NCBI GenBank assembly: GCA_016874655.1
Contig: VGTO01000004.1
Span: 1 to 43,771 of the forward strand
DNA: 43,771 nt
Reading direction: 5' to 3'
DNA from: Bacillota bacterium
GTDB lineage: Bacteria; Bacillota; Dethiobacteria; DTU022
Shown here: piece after piece, positions 27,529 to 35,522 of the stretch
Numbering within the stretch: the stretch's first letter is position 1
Layout of the letters: each line of letters starts with the position of its first letter
Position numbers and translations under genes: made by a program
The notes under the pieces: generated by a model
Databases searched by the model: none
What the model was told of the DNA's origin: nothing
Seen by the model: only the letters and a program-made list of their open reading frames with translations

Positions 27529-27786
27529 ATGGAAAAAATGGTAAGTTGCCCGAACTGGAAAGAATACCAGAGCCTTAACGGATGGGTAATGTTTTGTGGG
27601 GCTGGCGCCTACGGCCGCAAACTGACGGCGCAGGAGGCACGCAGCTGCGGCTGCAATGAACTGCAAAGATCAAAATGCAAAAAAATCATGGAAAACAATG
27701 TCGGTTACGGCCTGGTTCCGGAAATCTGTGAAGAATCGTTTGCCGAGGAAGCAAGAACAAACCTGGAACCGGTAAAAATAGTTTAA
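27529..27786 (+). CDS. Small four-cysteine protein homologous to the FNT N-terminal domain
   Basis: 85-aa soluble protein that aligns without gaps to residues 3-62 of the preceding FNT channel: about 20 of 58 positions are identical, including all four cysteines (7, 23, 42, 50; spacing C-x15-C-x18-C-x7-C), the W-x-E-Y near the start and the closing GLVP. Extra Cys40 and Cys66 occur. The pattern suggests a small metal- or Fe-S-binding, or redox-active, module, but I do not recognise a named family. ATG at 27529 follows AGGGAG. It is 37 bp downstream of the FNT gene and surely co-transcribed. Likely origin is duplication of the channel's domain, or fusion in the other direction. Confidence 0.8.
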   Translation: MEKMVSCPNWKEYQSLNGWVMFCGAGAYGRKLTAQEARSCGCNELQRSKCKKIMENNVGYGLVPEICEESFAEEARTNLEPVKIV

Positions 27787-27821
27787 GGGGAAATCTGATC
27801 TTTTGCTCATACTGGAACATT

Positions 27822-27851
27822 AAAGGGGACACATTCTTTGGTGTCCCCTTT
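27822..27851 (+). terminator. GGGGAC hairpin between the Cys-rich gene and the ErcA-like gene
   Basis: AAAGGGGACAC-N8-GTGTCCCCTTT, perfect 11-bp stem with only three T residues at its 3' end. It may partially terminate or process the transcript so that channel genes are expressed above regulator genes. A REP-like origin is possible. Confidence 0.55.
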
Positions 27852-28004
27852 AAGATGCTTAACCACCTTAATGAGATTGATCAAGTTAGATTTTTATCAA
27901 GTGGGCATCATAAAATAATGGTTTTTCAGAAGAAGCAGGTATTACCACCGATTATATCGAAGGTTCATGCAGAAAAAGATCTGCTAAAGGAGGAGGGTCA
28001 TAGG

Positions 28005-29174
28005 GTGTATACCAGTAAATTCGTGACCCCGGAAATTATTTTTGGTACCGGATCACTGGACCAGATTGGCGAATGCTGCAGCCGACTGGGTTCAACGAAG
28101 GTTTTTCTGGTCGCCGACCAGGGCATCGAACGCTGCGGCTGGGTGGATAAGGCCCTGGTTTTCTTACGCGAAGCCAGTCTTGACCACTTTCTGTGGAGTG
28201 ACTTTTCTGCCAACCCCCGCGATTTTGAAGTAGAGGAAGGATGCAAGCGTTACTTAAAAGCAGGCTGTGACGCCGTTTTGGCGATTGGCGGCGGTAGCGC
28301 TGTCGACATTGCCAAGGCTGTAGCCACCTTGTCAACCAACCCTGGCCGGATCCACGATTACGAAGGTATCGATATGATCCAGGAACCACTCCCTCCGCTG
28401 ATTGTTGTTCCATCCACTGCCGGCTCCGGCGCCGAGGTATCACAGTTTGCCATAATCTCTGACAGTAAACGTAAAATAAAAATGACCATCATTTCAAAAT
28501 CTCTGGTCCCTGATATCGCGGTTTCCGACCCCCTTATACTTTCCACTGTCAACAGCAAACTGACTGCCAACACCGGCATGGAGGCGTTAAGCCATGCTGT
28601 GGAAGCTTACCTCTCCCTTGCAGCCACGGATATGACAGATATTCATGCCCTGCAAGCGATCAGGCTAATCGCAGCCAGCTTACGCTCATCGGTGGCCAGC
28701 CAGGTTGATGAAGCGGCCAAGATTGCCATGGGCCAGGCCAGCCTGCATGCCGGTATTGCTTTCTCTAACGCCGTACTGGGCCTGACTCACGCTATGACGC
28801 ACCAGATTGGCGGCCTCTTTGATCAACCGATCGGTTCGATTAGCGCCGTTTTGTTGCCATACGTGATGCGTTTTAACATGATTGCCTGTATTGACAAGTA
28901 TGCCGCCATTGCTGAAGCAATGGGCGCGCAGACCAAACATCTCACAAAGCGTGAAGCAGCAGAAATGGCGATCGAGATGGTCCGTGAGTTGGCCCGCGAT
29001 GTGGGGATACCGGCCGGTCTGGCCGAATTAGAGCTACCGGAGGAAGCTATTCCTGAACTAAGCCGCAACGCGATGAACGATGCCTGCTTTATTACCAACC
29101 CCCGTGATGCTGATGAGGATGATATCAGCAATATCTTTCGTGAAGTTTTAAAAACCAGGGGAGGTGAGCATTAA
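28005..29174 (+). CDS. Iron-type alcohol dehydrogenase homologue, ErcA-like, altered metal site
   Basis: 389-aa group III ADH fold. NAD-binding GGGSAVDIAKA (near residue 90) and PSTAGSGAEV (near 132) are intact. Compared from memory with E. coli FucO, the metal ligands Asp196, His200, His263 and His277 correspond here to Glu (GMEALSHAVEAY), His, His (GLTHAMTHQIGG) and Ile (DQPIGS instead of TPHGV). Two of four ligands are thus changed. Together with the adjacent kinase and activator genes this recalls ErcA, an ADH-like regulatory protein of the Pseudomonas ethanol-oxidation network. A sensory role is inferred; weak enzyme activity is not excluded. GTG at 28005 behind GGAGGG replaces the listed start 50 codons upstream. 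The stop overlaps the kinase ATG by one base. Confidence 0.82.
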   Translation: MYTSKFVTPEIIFGTGSLDQIGECCSRLGSTKVFLVADQGIERCGWVDKALVFLREASLDHFLWSDFSANPRDFEVEEGCKRYLKAGCDAVLAIGGGSAVDIAKAVATLSTNPGRIHDYEGIDMIQEPLPPLIVVPSTAGSGAEVSQFAIISDSKRKIKMTIISKSLVPDIAVSDPLILSTVNSKLTANTGMEALSHAVEAYLSLAATDMTDIHALQAIRLIAASLRSSVASQVDEAAKIAMGQASLHAGIAFSNAVLGLTHAMTHQIGGLFDQPIGSISAVLLPYVMRFNMIACIDKYAAIAEAMGAQTKHLTKREAAEMAIEMVRELARDVGIPAGLAELELPEEAIPELSRNAMNDACFITNPRDADEDDISNIFREVLKTRGGEH

Positions 29175-30355
29175 TGGTTATTAGGAGCAAAAAAATATTA
29201 ATCGAAAAACTTACCGGTGTACACAGTTCAAAAAAGTCATACTATGTTGCCCTGAAGAATAAAATCAACGAGCTACTGGAGATTAAACGCGACTGGGAGG
29301 TTACTTTTTCCGCTGTCACCGATCTTCTGGTCTTTATCAACCAGGATTATGAGATCCAGCGTGTAAATCAGGCGGCTACCGATTTTTTTACAATGCCCGA
29401 GGAAAAAGTGGTCGGCGCAAAGTGTTACCAGATTTTTTACGGCCGCGAAGCAAAATGCAATCCCTGCCTGGGAGATCAGGTGCTGCAATCCCAAAAAACG
29501 TCATACCAGCAATCGCGGACCCGTTATAACCGTGTGCTCGATATTTTTGCCTACCCTGCCTTCACCGAGCAGGACGAACCTTACGGCGTAACCTATTACG
29601 CTAAGGATGTTACCCGTTTTGTAGATTCGATCAAACTGGTTTCAATGGGTGAAATGTCAGCCGGAGTGGCCCACGAGTTAAACAGCCCGCTGACCGCTAT
29701 AGTTGGCAACGCCCAACTGCTGCTGAGGGAATCTGATCCTGATAATCCACAGCACCAGCTGATCAAAGACATACACAGCAGCGGAATTCGCTGCCAGCGG
29801 ATCATCAAAAACCTACTGACCTTCTCGCGGCAGGATGAGTTTTCTTTTGAGGATGTCAACCTAAACGATGTGGTTGACAGTGCTTTAGCCCTTGCTACTT
29901 ACCAGATCGAAAAAAGCAGAATTGAACTGCTTGTCAATAAACACCCGGATATTCCTAAGATTTCGGGCAGTGCGAACAGCCTGGAGCAAATTATCGTAAA
30001 CCTGCTGCTTAACGCCAGAGATGCTGTAGAAAGCAAGTTTCAGGCCGGAGGTAAAAATGGAACAATCGGCCAGATCACATTGGATACCAGACTTCACCCT
30101 GAGGGGGAACTTGCCCTGGTTGAAATCTCCGATAACGGCTGCGGTATTGAACAGGACGATATCCCCCAGATTTTTAATCCATTTTTCACTACCAAGCAAA
30201 GTGGTAAAGGCACCGGTCTTGGCCTCTCAGTCAGCCTGGGCATCGCCCAGGCCCATGGCGGGTTCATCGATGTGCAGACCGTAATTGGTCAGGGCAGCAC
30301 TTTTAGCCTGATTCTGCCGCTGAAGAAGGCTGACTGTGAAAGCGAAGAGAGCTGA
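29174..30355 (+). CDS. PAS-domain histidine kinase with Cys triad
   Basis: Soluble sensor kinase of 393 aa with no membrane segment. A PAS domain (about 42-150) contains Cys84, Cys95 and Cys98 in GAKCYQIFYGREAKCNPC, a pattern seen in PAS domains suspected of redox or metal sensing. The H-box is GVAHELNSPLTAI (His167). ATP-binding motifs are NLLLNARDAV (N), DNGCGI (G1), FNPFFTTK (F) and GKGTGLGLSVS (G2). ATG overlaps the ErcA-like stop (TAATG) with GGGAGGTGA upstream, so translation is coupled. The downstream sigma-54 activator is its likely partner. The signal is unknown. Confidence 0.92.
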   Translation: MVIRSKKILIEKLTGVHSSKKSYYVALKNKINELLEIKRDWEVTFSAVTDLLVFINQDYEIQRVNQAATDFFTMPEEKVVGAKCYQIFYGREAKCNPCLGDQVLQSQKTSYQQSRTRYNRVLDIFAYPAFTEQDEPYGVTYYAKDVTRFVDSIKLVSMGEMSAGVAHELNSPLTAIVGNAQLLLRESDPDNPQHQLIKDIHSSGIRCQRIIKNLLTFSRQDEFSFEDVNLNDVVDSALALATYQIEKSRIELLVNKHPDIPKISGSANSLEQIIVNLLLNARDAVESKFQAGGKNGTIGQITLDTRLHPEGELALVEISDNGCGIEQDDIPQIFNPFFTTKQSGKGTGLGLSVSLGIAQAHGGFIDVQTVIGQGSTFSLILPLKKADCESEES

Positions 30356-30449
30356 ATGTGTAAAATAAATCAGCTGATAAGCCACTGAGGGTTCTACCTT
30401 TCTGAATAGCCGGATCCCGATTTGCCCGGGTTTACACTGGAGGTTGAAT

Positions 30450-31961
30450 ATGTCAAGCAAAGCATCTTTTCTGATTGTTGATGACGAGCAGGAAGTCTGC
30501 AATTTTTTTAGCTACCTGCTCAAGCAAAAGGGGTACCGGGTGATTACCGCCAACTCCGGAACCGAGGCTATGGAAATAATTGCAGAAAATCACTTTAATA
30601 CAGCCCTGGTTGACCTAAAACTACCTGATGCCAACGGCCTTGATATCCTGAAAGCAATAAAAGGAAGGCAACCTGACTGCGAAGTAATCATTATTACCGG
30701 CTACTCAACTGTCAAGTCTGCGGTTGAGGCGATTCAGCTCGGCGCTTTAGATTACGTAGAAAAACCTTTTGTTGATATCAACGAGATGGAAGCACTGCTT
30801 GATAAATCTCTGACTGTCAGGCCGGTAAGTGAAGAACTCTCCAAAGCAATACAGGAACAGGGTTTTATAATCGGCCGCAGTCAGAAGATGCTGAATTTAA
30901 TATCAGCCGCACAGAAGATCGCTAAAAAAAATATCACCATCCTGATCCAGGGGGAGACTGGCACCGGCAAGGAAGTGCTGGCACGGTACATTCATTCTGT
31001 CAGTCATCGCAGCGATCGTCCTTTTCTCGCTTTTAACTGCGGAGCCTTCACTGAAACACTGCTGGAGAGCGAACTTTTCGGCCACGAAAAAGGCTCCTTT
31101 ACCGGGGCAACTCACCGCAAAAAGGGAATCTTTGAACTGGCCCACAAAGCGACTCTTTTTCTGGATGAAATCGACTCAGCAAGTCCGGCGATTCAGATTA
31201 AGCTGCTAAGGGTTCTGGAAACTGGTGAATTCTTAAGGGTCGGTGGTGAAGAGATGTGCAAGATTGATGTCCGAATTATCACCGCCACTAATGCCGACCT
31301 AGCTGGTAAAGTTGCTGAAAACAAGTTCCGGGAAGATCTTTTTTACCGCCTTGACGTAGCATCCCTAAATATTCCGCCTCTTCGCGAACGGCAAGAAGAC
31401 ATTGAGCTGTTTATAGAGTTTTTCCTGGGTAAAGAAGCGCAGGCCAAACAGATTTCCCTGAAGCAGTTTAGCCCTGAAGCACTGGAGTTGATCAAAAAGC
31501 ATGAGTGGCCCGGAAATATTCGTGAACTTTCCAACACTGTCGCCCAGGCGCTGCTACTGAGCAAGGGCAATCTAATTGAAGTCGAGGACCTACCAGAGCG
31601 AATCCGTCGGGAATTCAAAATAAATAATTTGGAGAGCCTTGAGCAGCAGATGACAGCTGCAGTAAGCAAATCTGCTTTTGCCTGTCTTCCTGAGACGGGA
31701 GAAAAACTAAACAGTCTGCTCAATCAGTTTGCAGACAATCTTTTTAACGCTATAACTTTTCGTGAAGGGTTTGATTTTGAACTTTTCAATACCGAAATTA
31801 GCAACTGGCGCGACGACTTGCTCGCCACTTTAATTGAAAAAGCACTGGATGACACTTACGGTAATCAGGTCAAGGCCGCTGAACTGCTGCAGGTAACCCC
31901 GCGTGCTTTACGGTACCACCTGCAAAAAGCACGTAAGAAAGATAATACAAACCAGAGCTAG
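30450..31961 (+). CDS. NtrC-family sigma-54 response regulator
   Basis: Three-domain activator, 503 aa. Receiver domain (1-120) with Asp11/Asp12, phospho-acceptor Asp55 in ALVDLKLP, and EKPF Lys. The AAA+ domain has Walker A GETGTGKE, the sigma-54-contacting loop GSFTGA (variant of GAFTGA), Walker B ATLFLDEID and PPLRERQEDI. The C-terminal Fis-type HTH reads NQVKAAELLQVTPRALRYHL. An extra stretch of about 90 residues lies between the AAA+ and HTH parts. ATG at 30450 behind GGAGG at 6-7 nt; the listed TTG start overlaps the SD and is rejected. Its stop codon TAG overlaps the pth stop in a shared CTAG. It most likely activates the sigma-54 promoter at 26321. Confidence 0.93.
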   Translation: MSSKASFLIVDDEQEVCNFFSYLLKQKGYRVITANSGTEAMEIIAENHFNTALVDLKLPDANGLDILKAIKGRQPDCEVIIITGYSTVKSAVEAIQLGALDYVEKPFVDINEMEALLDKSLTVRPVSEELSKAIQEQGFIIGRSQKMLNLISAAQKIAKKNITILIQGETGTGKEVLARYIHSVSHRSDRPFLAFNCGAFTETLLESELFGHEKGSFTGATHRKKGIFELAHKATLFLDEIDSASPAIQIKLLRVLETGEFLRVGGEEMCKIDVRIITATNADLAGKVAENKFREDLFYRLDVASLNIPPLRERQEDIELFIEFFLGKEAQAKQISLKQFSPEALELIKKHEWPGNIRELSNTVAQALLLSKGNLIEVEDLPERIRREFKINNLESLEQQMTAAVSKSAFACLPETGEKLNSLLNQFADNLFNAITFREGFDFELFNTEISNWRDDLLATLIEKALDDTYGNQVKAAELLQVTPRALRYHLQKARKKDNTNQS

Positions 31962-32563
31962 TCTTCATCGTTCGTTTCCCGAACGTCGGTTTTGTCCCCT
32001 CTAACCTGATTATAGCTGTTCATGACCGCCAGCGGACCCTCAACGACAAACAGAAGCGTGGCTTCAACCGCTCTGTCGATTGCTTCCGCAAGCAGTGAGC
32101 GATCCGGTTCATCCACCGAGCCGGTGACATACTCTGCTGAATCCAAGCCCTCGGGTGTTTTGCCAATGCCGATGCGCAGACGGGCAAACTGATCTGTGCC
32201 CAGATCATCAATGATTGACTGTAATCCACGGTGGCCGGCACTGCCGCCCCTTTCACGCAACCGGATCGCACCGGGAGGCAGATCGAGATCATCATAGATT
32301 ACCAATATTTTCTCCAGCTCGACCTGATAGCTGCAAACCAGCTCGTTAACCGCTTTACCGCTTAAGTTCATATAGGTCAGAGGCTGAACCAGTAGCAGCT
32401 GCCTGCCGTTATACTCTGTGGGAGCACAAAGCGAGCGGTGTTTTGCCTCTGGTCGGGAGCTGCTAAGCATTTGCGCCAGCGCTTCAACGACCCGGAAGCC
32501 AAGATTATGCCGGCTGCCGACATAAGCTTTCCCGGGATTACCGAGTCCTACGATTAAGTACAT
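31958..32563 (-). CDS. pth: Peptidyl-tRNA hydrolase
   Basis: Releases tRNA from peptidyl-tRNA drop-off products. Motifs: YLIVGLGNPGKAY at the N-terminus, catalytic His in SRHNLGF (near 20), YDDLDLPPG (near 92) and GSAGHRGLQSI (near 108). 201 aa from the ATG at 32563 with GGAAGTGAG upstream; the listed ORF adds 12 spurious residues. The B. subtilis neighbours ctc upstream and mfd downstream are conserved, except that the sigma-54 island and the TMEM43 gene have come in between pth and mfd. Confidence 0.96.
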   Translation of the reverse strand: MYLIVGLGNPGKAYVGSRHNLGFRVVEALAQMLSSSRPEAKHRSLCAPTEYNGRQLLLVQPLTYMNLSGKAVNELVCSYQVELEKILVIYDDLDLPPGAIRLRERGGSAGHRGLQSIIDDLGTDQFARLRIGIGKTPEGLDSAEYVTGSVDEPDRSLLAEAIDRAVEATLLFVVEGPLAVMNSYNQVRGDKTDVRETNDED

Positions 32564-32600
32564 ATACTCACTTCCAACATAGTGTTCTGCTATAAACAAT

Positions 32601-32621
32601 GCCCCTCCAGAGAAGGGGCAA
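32601..32621 (-). terminator. Terminator after rplY
   Basis: Minus-strand stem TGCCCCT / AGGGGCA with a 7-nt loop followed by TTGTTTATA. Confidence 0.65.
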
Positions 32622-32659
32622 TAAGTTTATGCCAAACAGGTTGAGTGTTGATCAGCCTC

Positions 32660-33328
32660 TTATTCTTCCCCTGCTGCCTCAGCTTCAGAAGTCTCTGCGG
32701 CTGCAACCGTTACTTCAGCGGCAGTTTCTTCGCCTTCTCCAACTTCCGGTTTCTCTTCAGCCATCGGTGCCAAAATCTGGGCTAAGAGAGTATCCGGAGG
32801 GGTTAACACTTCAAACTTCTGATCGATATCCAAAGCATCGGCGGCAAGACTGTCACCAATTTTTAAGGCTGAGATATCGACATCAAAATGCTCGGGAATA
32901 TCGCCTGGCAGACATTTGATCGCCACTTCTCGGGTAACCATGGAGAATACTCCGCCTTCAATAAGACCGGCCGCTTCACCGATGAAGTTTAGTGTTACAG
33001 CAACTTCAATTTTATCAGTCATCGAGATCCGAATAAAATCAACGTGGATAATTCGATCCTGATAAATAATATCTCTCTGAACATCTTTGAACATCACTGT
33101 TTCCTGGCGGTTTTTTTTGCCCTTGTCCTTAACAGCCAGATCAACGATAACGTTGCTGCCTCCGGTGATTAAACCCTGCCTCAGAATACGCCCGTCTACA
33201 GTCAAGGGTAACGTATCTTCGCCCCTGCCATAAATAACTGCCGGCACTTTTCCTTCACCGCGCAACTGTTTGCGCTGCCCTTTGGACATGGACGAACGCG
33301 TCTGTGCTTCCAAAACCATTCTTTCCAT
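32660..33328 (-). CDS. rplY: Ribosomal protein L25 / general stress protein Ctc
   Basis: 5S rRNA-binding L25 of the long TL5/CTC type. The N-terminal L25 domain (RKQLRGEGKVPAVIYGRGED) is followed by the Ctc C-terminal beta domain (VPVTL-like VAVTLNFIGEAAGLIEGGVF, CLPGDIPEHFDVDISALKIGDSL, split here across the domain) and an acidic Ala/Glu tail. Length 222 aa. ATG start behind AGGAGG at 9 nt. Located between prs and pth as in B. subtilis. Just upstream, tandem GTATAC units (33351-33363) might be a regulatory site. Confidence 0.95.
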   Translation of the reverse strand: MERMVLEAQTRSSMSKGQRKQLRGEGKVPAVIYGRGEDTLPLTVDGRILRQGLITGGSNVIVDLAVKDKGKKNRQETVMFKDVQRDIIYQDRIIHVDFIRISMTDKIEVAVTLNFIGEAAGLIEGGVFSMVTREVAIKCLPGDIPEHFDVDISALKIGDSLAADALDIDQKFEVLTPPDTLLAQILAPMAEEKPEVGEGEETAAEVTVAAAETSEAEAAGEE

Positions 33329-33388
33329 TACTTCCAGCCTCCTTCTGCAACAGTATACAGTATACAGCAGGTAGCAGACAAAATCAAC

Positions 33389-34342
33389 TTAATCAAAAAG
33401 TTCACTGACTGATACCCGATTCTGAATGCGCTGAATCGCCTCGGCGATCAGTGGGGCAACCGATAGTTGGCGGAAACAGTCCCGTAGTCCGGTCAATTGG
33501 CCCCTGTCTACCGGAATTGTGTTGGTATAGATAATTTCTTCCAGCGGTGACTTACTGAGTCGCTGAAGAGCGGAGCCTGAAAAAACGGGATGAGTGCAAC
33601 AGGCATATACTGCGCTTGCGCCCTCTCTGATCAGTGCTTCGGCGCCTAAAGTGATCGTTCCAGCAGTATCGATCATATCATCAATAAAGATAGCAGTTTT
33701 ACCTTGTACATCACCAATGATATGCATTATTTCAGCCTTGTTGGGCGCCGGTCTTTTCTTTTCAATGATCGCAATCTGCATCCCCAGCCGGTTTGCTAGA
33801 TCGCGGGACCGGGTCACTCCGCCAAGATCAGGCGAAACAACTACGCCGTTCTCGATCTTTTTCTGTTCTAAGTAATTGGATAGGATCGGGAGCGCAGTAA
33901 GGTGATCAAGGGGAATATTGAAAAAACCCTGGATCTGACCGGCATGCAAGTCCATCGCTACAACCCGGGTCGCACCGGCAGCGGTGATCAGGTCGGCCAG
34001 CAGTTTAGCAGTGATCGGATCGCGAGCTTTGGTTTTCCGATCCTGCCTGGCATAGGCATAATAGGGGATAACAGCATTTACTGTTTTTGCCGAGGCCCTC
34101 CGGAGGGCGTCGATAATGATTAACAACTCCATGATGCTTTCGTTGATCGGCGACACGAGTGGTTGAATCAGAAATGCGTTAGTGCGCCGCACACTTTCAC
34201 CAATACTGATCGATATTTCTCCATCACTGAAGCGGCTTACTTCACAGTTACCAAGACTGACCCCCAAGCATCCGGCTATTTCCTCCGCCAATCCGCGGTT
34301 AGCGCTGCCACAAAATATTTTCAGCTCTTCACCGTTTACCAA
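33389..34342 (-). CDS. prs: Ribose-phosphate pyrophosphokinase
   Basis: Makes PRPP from ribose 5-phosphate and ATP for nucleotide, His, Trp and NAD synthesis. Motifs: FCGSANRGLAEEIAGCLG at the N-terminus, VVAMDLHAGQIQGFFNIPLD (near 130), VVVSPDLGGVTRS and the PRPP loop AIFIDDMIDTAGTI (near 220). TTG at 34342, 6-7 nt after GGGAGGG, gives 317 aa, the exact length of the B. subtilis enzyme. The first 28 residues of the listed ORF are spurious. Probably co-transcribed with glmU from the promoter at 35487. Confidence 0.96.
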   Translation of the reverse strand: MVNGEELKIFCGSANRGLAEEIAGCLGVSLGNCEVSRFSDGEISISIGESVRRTNAFLIQPLVSPINESIMELLIIIDALRRASAKTVNAVIPYYAYARQDRKTKARDPITAKLLADLITAAGATRVVAMDLHAGQIQGFFNIPLDHLTALPILSNYLEQKKIENGVVVSPDLGGVTRSRDLANRLGMQIAIIEKKRPAPNKAEIMHIIGDVQGKTAIFIDDMIDTAGTITLGAEALIREGASAVYACCTHPVFSGSALQRLSKSPLEEIIYTNTIPVDRGQLTGLRDCFRQLSVAPLIAEAIQRIQNRVSVSELFD

Positions 34343-34449
34343 TTCGAACCCTCCCGCTGATAGTTGATATCTCTTTCCTTCGCCTACCAGATCGCCTTTT
34401 CCTGCTGCAAAAAGAAAACTCCTCATGCTGACGGCTAGACGAATAATTT

Positions 34450-35451
34450 TTAACAGACAGGAGTAATCACAGTGAAGGGTTTTAACTTTGCATCATCTTT
34501 AACGACACAGTCTTCAATAACTGAGTAGCTAACTGAAACCCGGTTGCCGACTACTGCCCGCTTCAGGTGTACGCCAGGTCCAATGCTGCAGGATGCGCCA
34601 ATGACCGTGCCGCTTTCAAAAATACAGTTCGGTCGAATGACAGTATCGTGGCCAATCTCAACTCCACTGTCGATCCAGGTTGAAGCAGGATCTTCTATCG
34701 TGACCCCATCCTGCATCAGCCTAAACATGATCTCACTTCTGATTAAAGCTGCAGCCTCTGCAAGCTGAATCCGATCATTAATGCCCAGCCCTTTACGATG
34801 ATCATCAATCACCAGGGCATTAACAGATAGCCCGTCAACACGCATCATCGCTACCAGGTCGGTCAGGTAATATTCGCGCTGAGCATTATTATTAGAGAGC
34901 AGGGGCAGATAGTGACGCAGCTGTTTTAAGTCAAAACTATAAGTGCCGCAGTTAATCTCACAGATCTCTTTTTCCGCAACCGTGGCATCCTTTTCTTCAA
35001 CGATCCGATCGATCAGACCGCATGAGTCACGAATAATCCTGCCATAACCTGCAGGATTGGTCACACTAGTGGTGGCAACAGTAGCAGCTGCCCGATCATC
35101 ATCAACGGCAGCAAGCTGTTTTAAGATCTGATGATCAATCAAAGGGGTATCTCCACAGAGAACCAGGAGGCGCCCATCCTGAGGCAAAAGCGGCATGGCC
35201 TGCAGTACAGCGTGACCGGTGCCGAGCTGCTCTTCCTGTAAAGCATAGCGCCACTGATTCCCAAGCTGCTCTTTAACCAATGATGCGCCATGCCCGACAA
35301 CAACAACGATATCTGCTGTCAGCGCAGCTGCACTTTGTAATATATAGTCGATTAGGGGTCGGCCACAGCAGGGGTGCAACACCTTGGGCAGTGCTGACTT
35401 CATTCTCTTCCCTTCGCCTGCAGCCAAAATTACAACTGAAGTGTTACTCAA
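34450..35451 (-). CDS. glmU: GlmU uridylyltransferase with truncated acetyltransferase domain
   Basis: N-terminal UDP-GlcNAc pyrophosphorylase domain is complete: LAAGEGKRMKSALPKVLH, the LCGDTPLID metal-binding Asp, ATVATTSVTNPAGYGRI and EINCGTYSF. The left-handed beta-helix begins near residue 250 (DPASTWIDSGVEIGHDTVIR) but stops after about four or five coils at residue 333, whereas bifunctional GlmU is about 456 aa. The acetyltransferase active site (around His363 in E. coli numbering) is therefore missing. prs starts only 108 bp downstream, so there is no room for a frameshifted remainder. TTG start behind AGGAGGG. It should make UDP-GlcNAc from GlcNAc-1-P; the acetylation step must be done elsewhere if this is not an assembly deletion. 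Confidence 0.9.
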   Translation of the reverse strand: MSNTSVVILAAGEGKRMKSALPKVLHPCCGRPLIDYILQSAAALTADIVVVVGHGASLVKEQLGNQWRYALQEEQLGTGHAVLQAMPLLPQDGRLLVLCGDTPLIDHQILKQLAAVDDDRAAATVATTSVTNPAGYGRIIRDSCGLIDRIVEEKDATVAEKEICEINCGTYSFDLKQLRHYLPLLSNNNAQREYYLTDLVAMMRVDGLSVNALVIDDHRKGLGINDRIQLAEAAALIRSEIMFRLMQDGVTIEDPASTWIDSGVEIGHDTVIRPNCIFESGTVIGASCSIGPGVHLKRAVVGNRVSVSYSVIEDCVVKDDAKLKPFTVITPVC

Positions 35452-35486
35452 CCGTTAACCCTCCTGCCGGATAATCTGTTGCAGCC

Positions 35487-35515
35487 ATTATACTAAAGCT
35501 GAAAGCAGGAGGCAA
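35487..35515 (-). promoter_or_regulatory. Sigma-A promoter of glmU-prs
   Basis: TTGCCT, 17-nt spacer, TATAAT on the minus strand, beginning just after the spoVG stop codon. Confidence 0.7.
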
Positions 35516-35522
35516 AATATGA

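Noticed and set aside
27855-28004. 50-residue N-terminal extension of the ErcA-like protein
   Set aside because: Composition is not ADH-like, and a strong GGAGGG with GTG at 28005 begins exactly at the conserved N-terminus.
33350-33366. Tandem GTATAC units upstream of rplY as a definite operator
   Set aside because: Only two short units; too little evidence beyond a note in the rplY entry.
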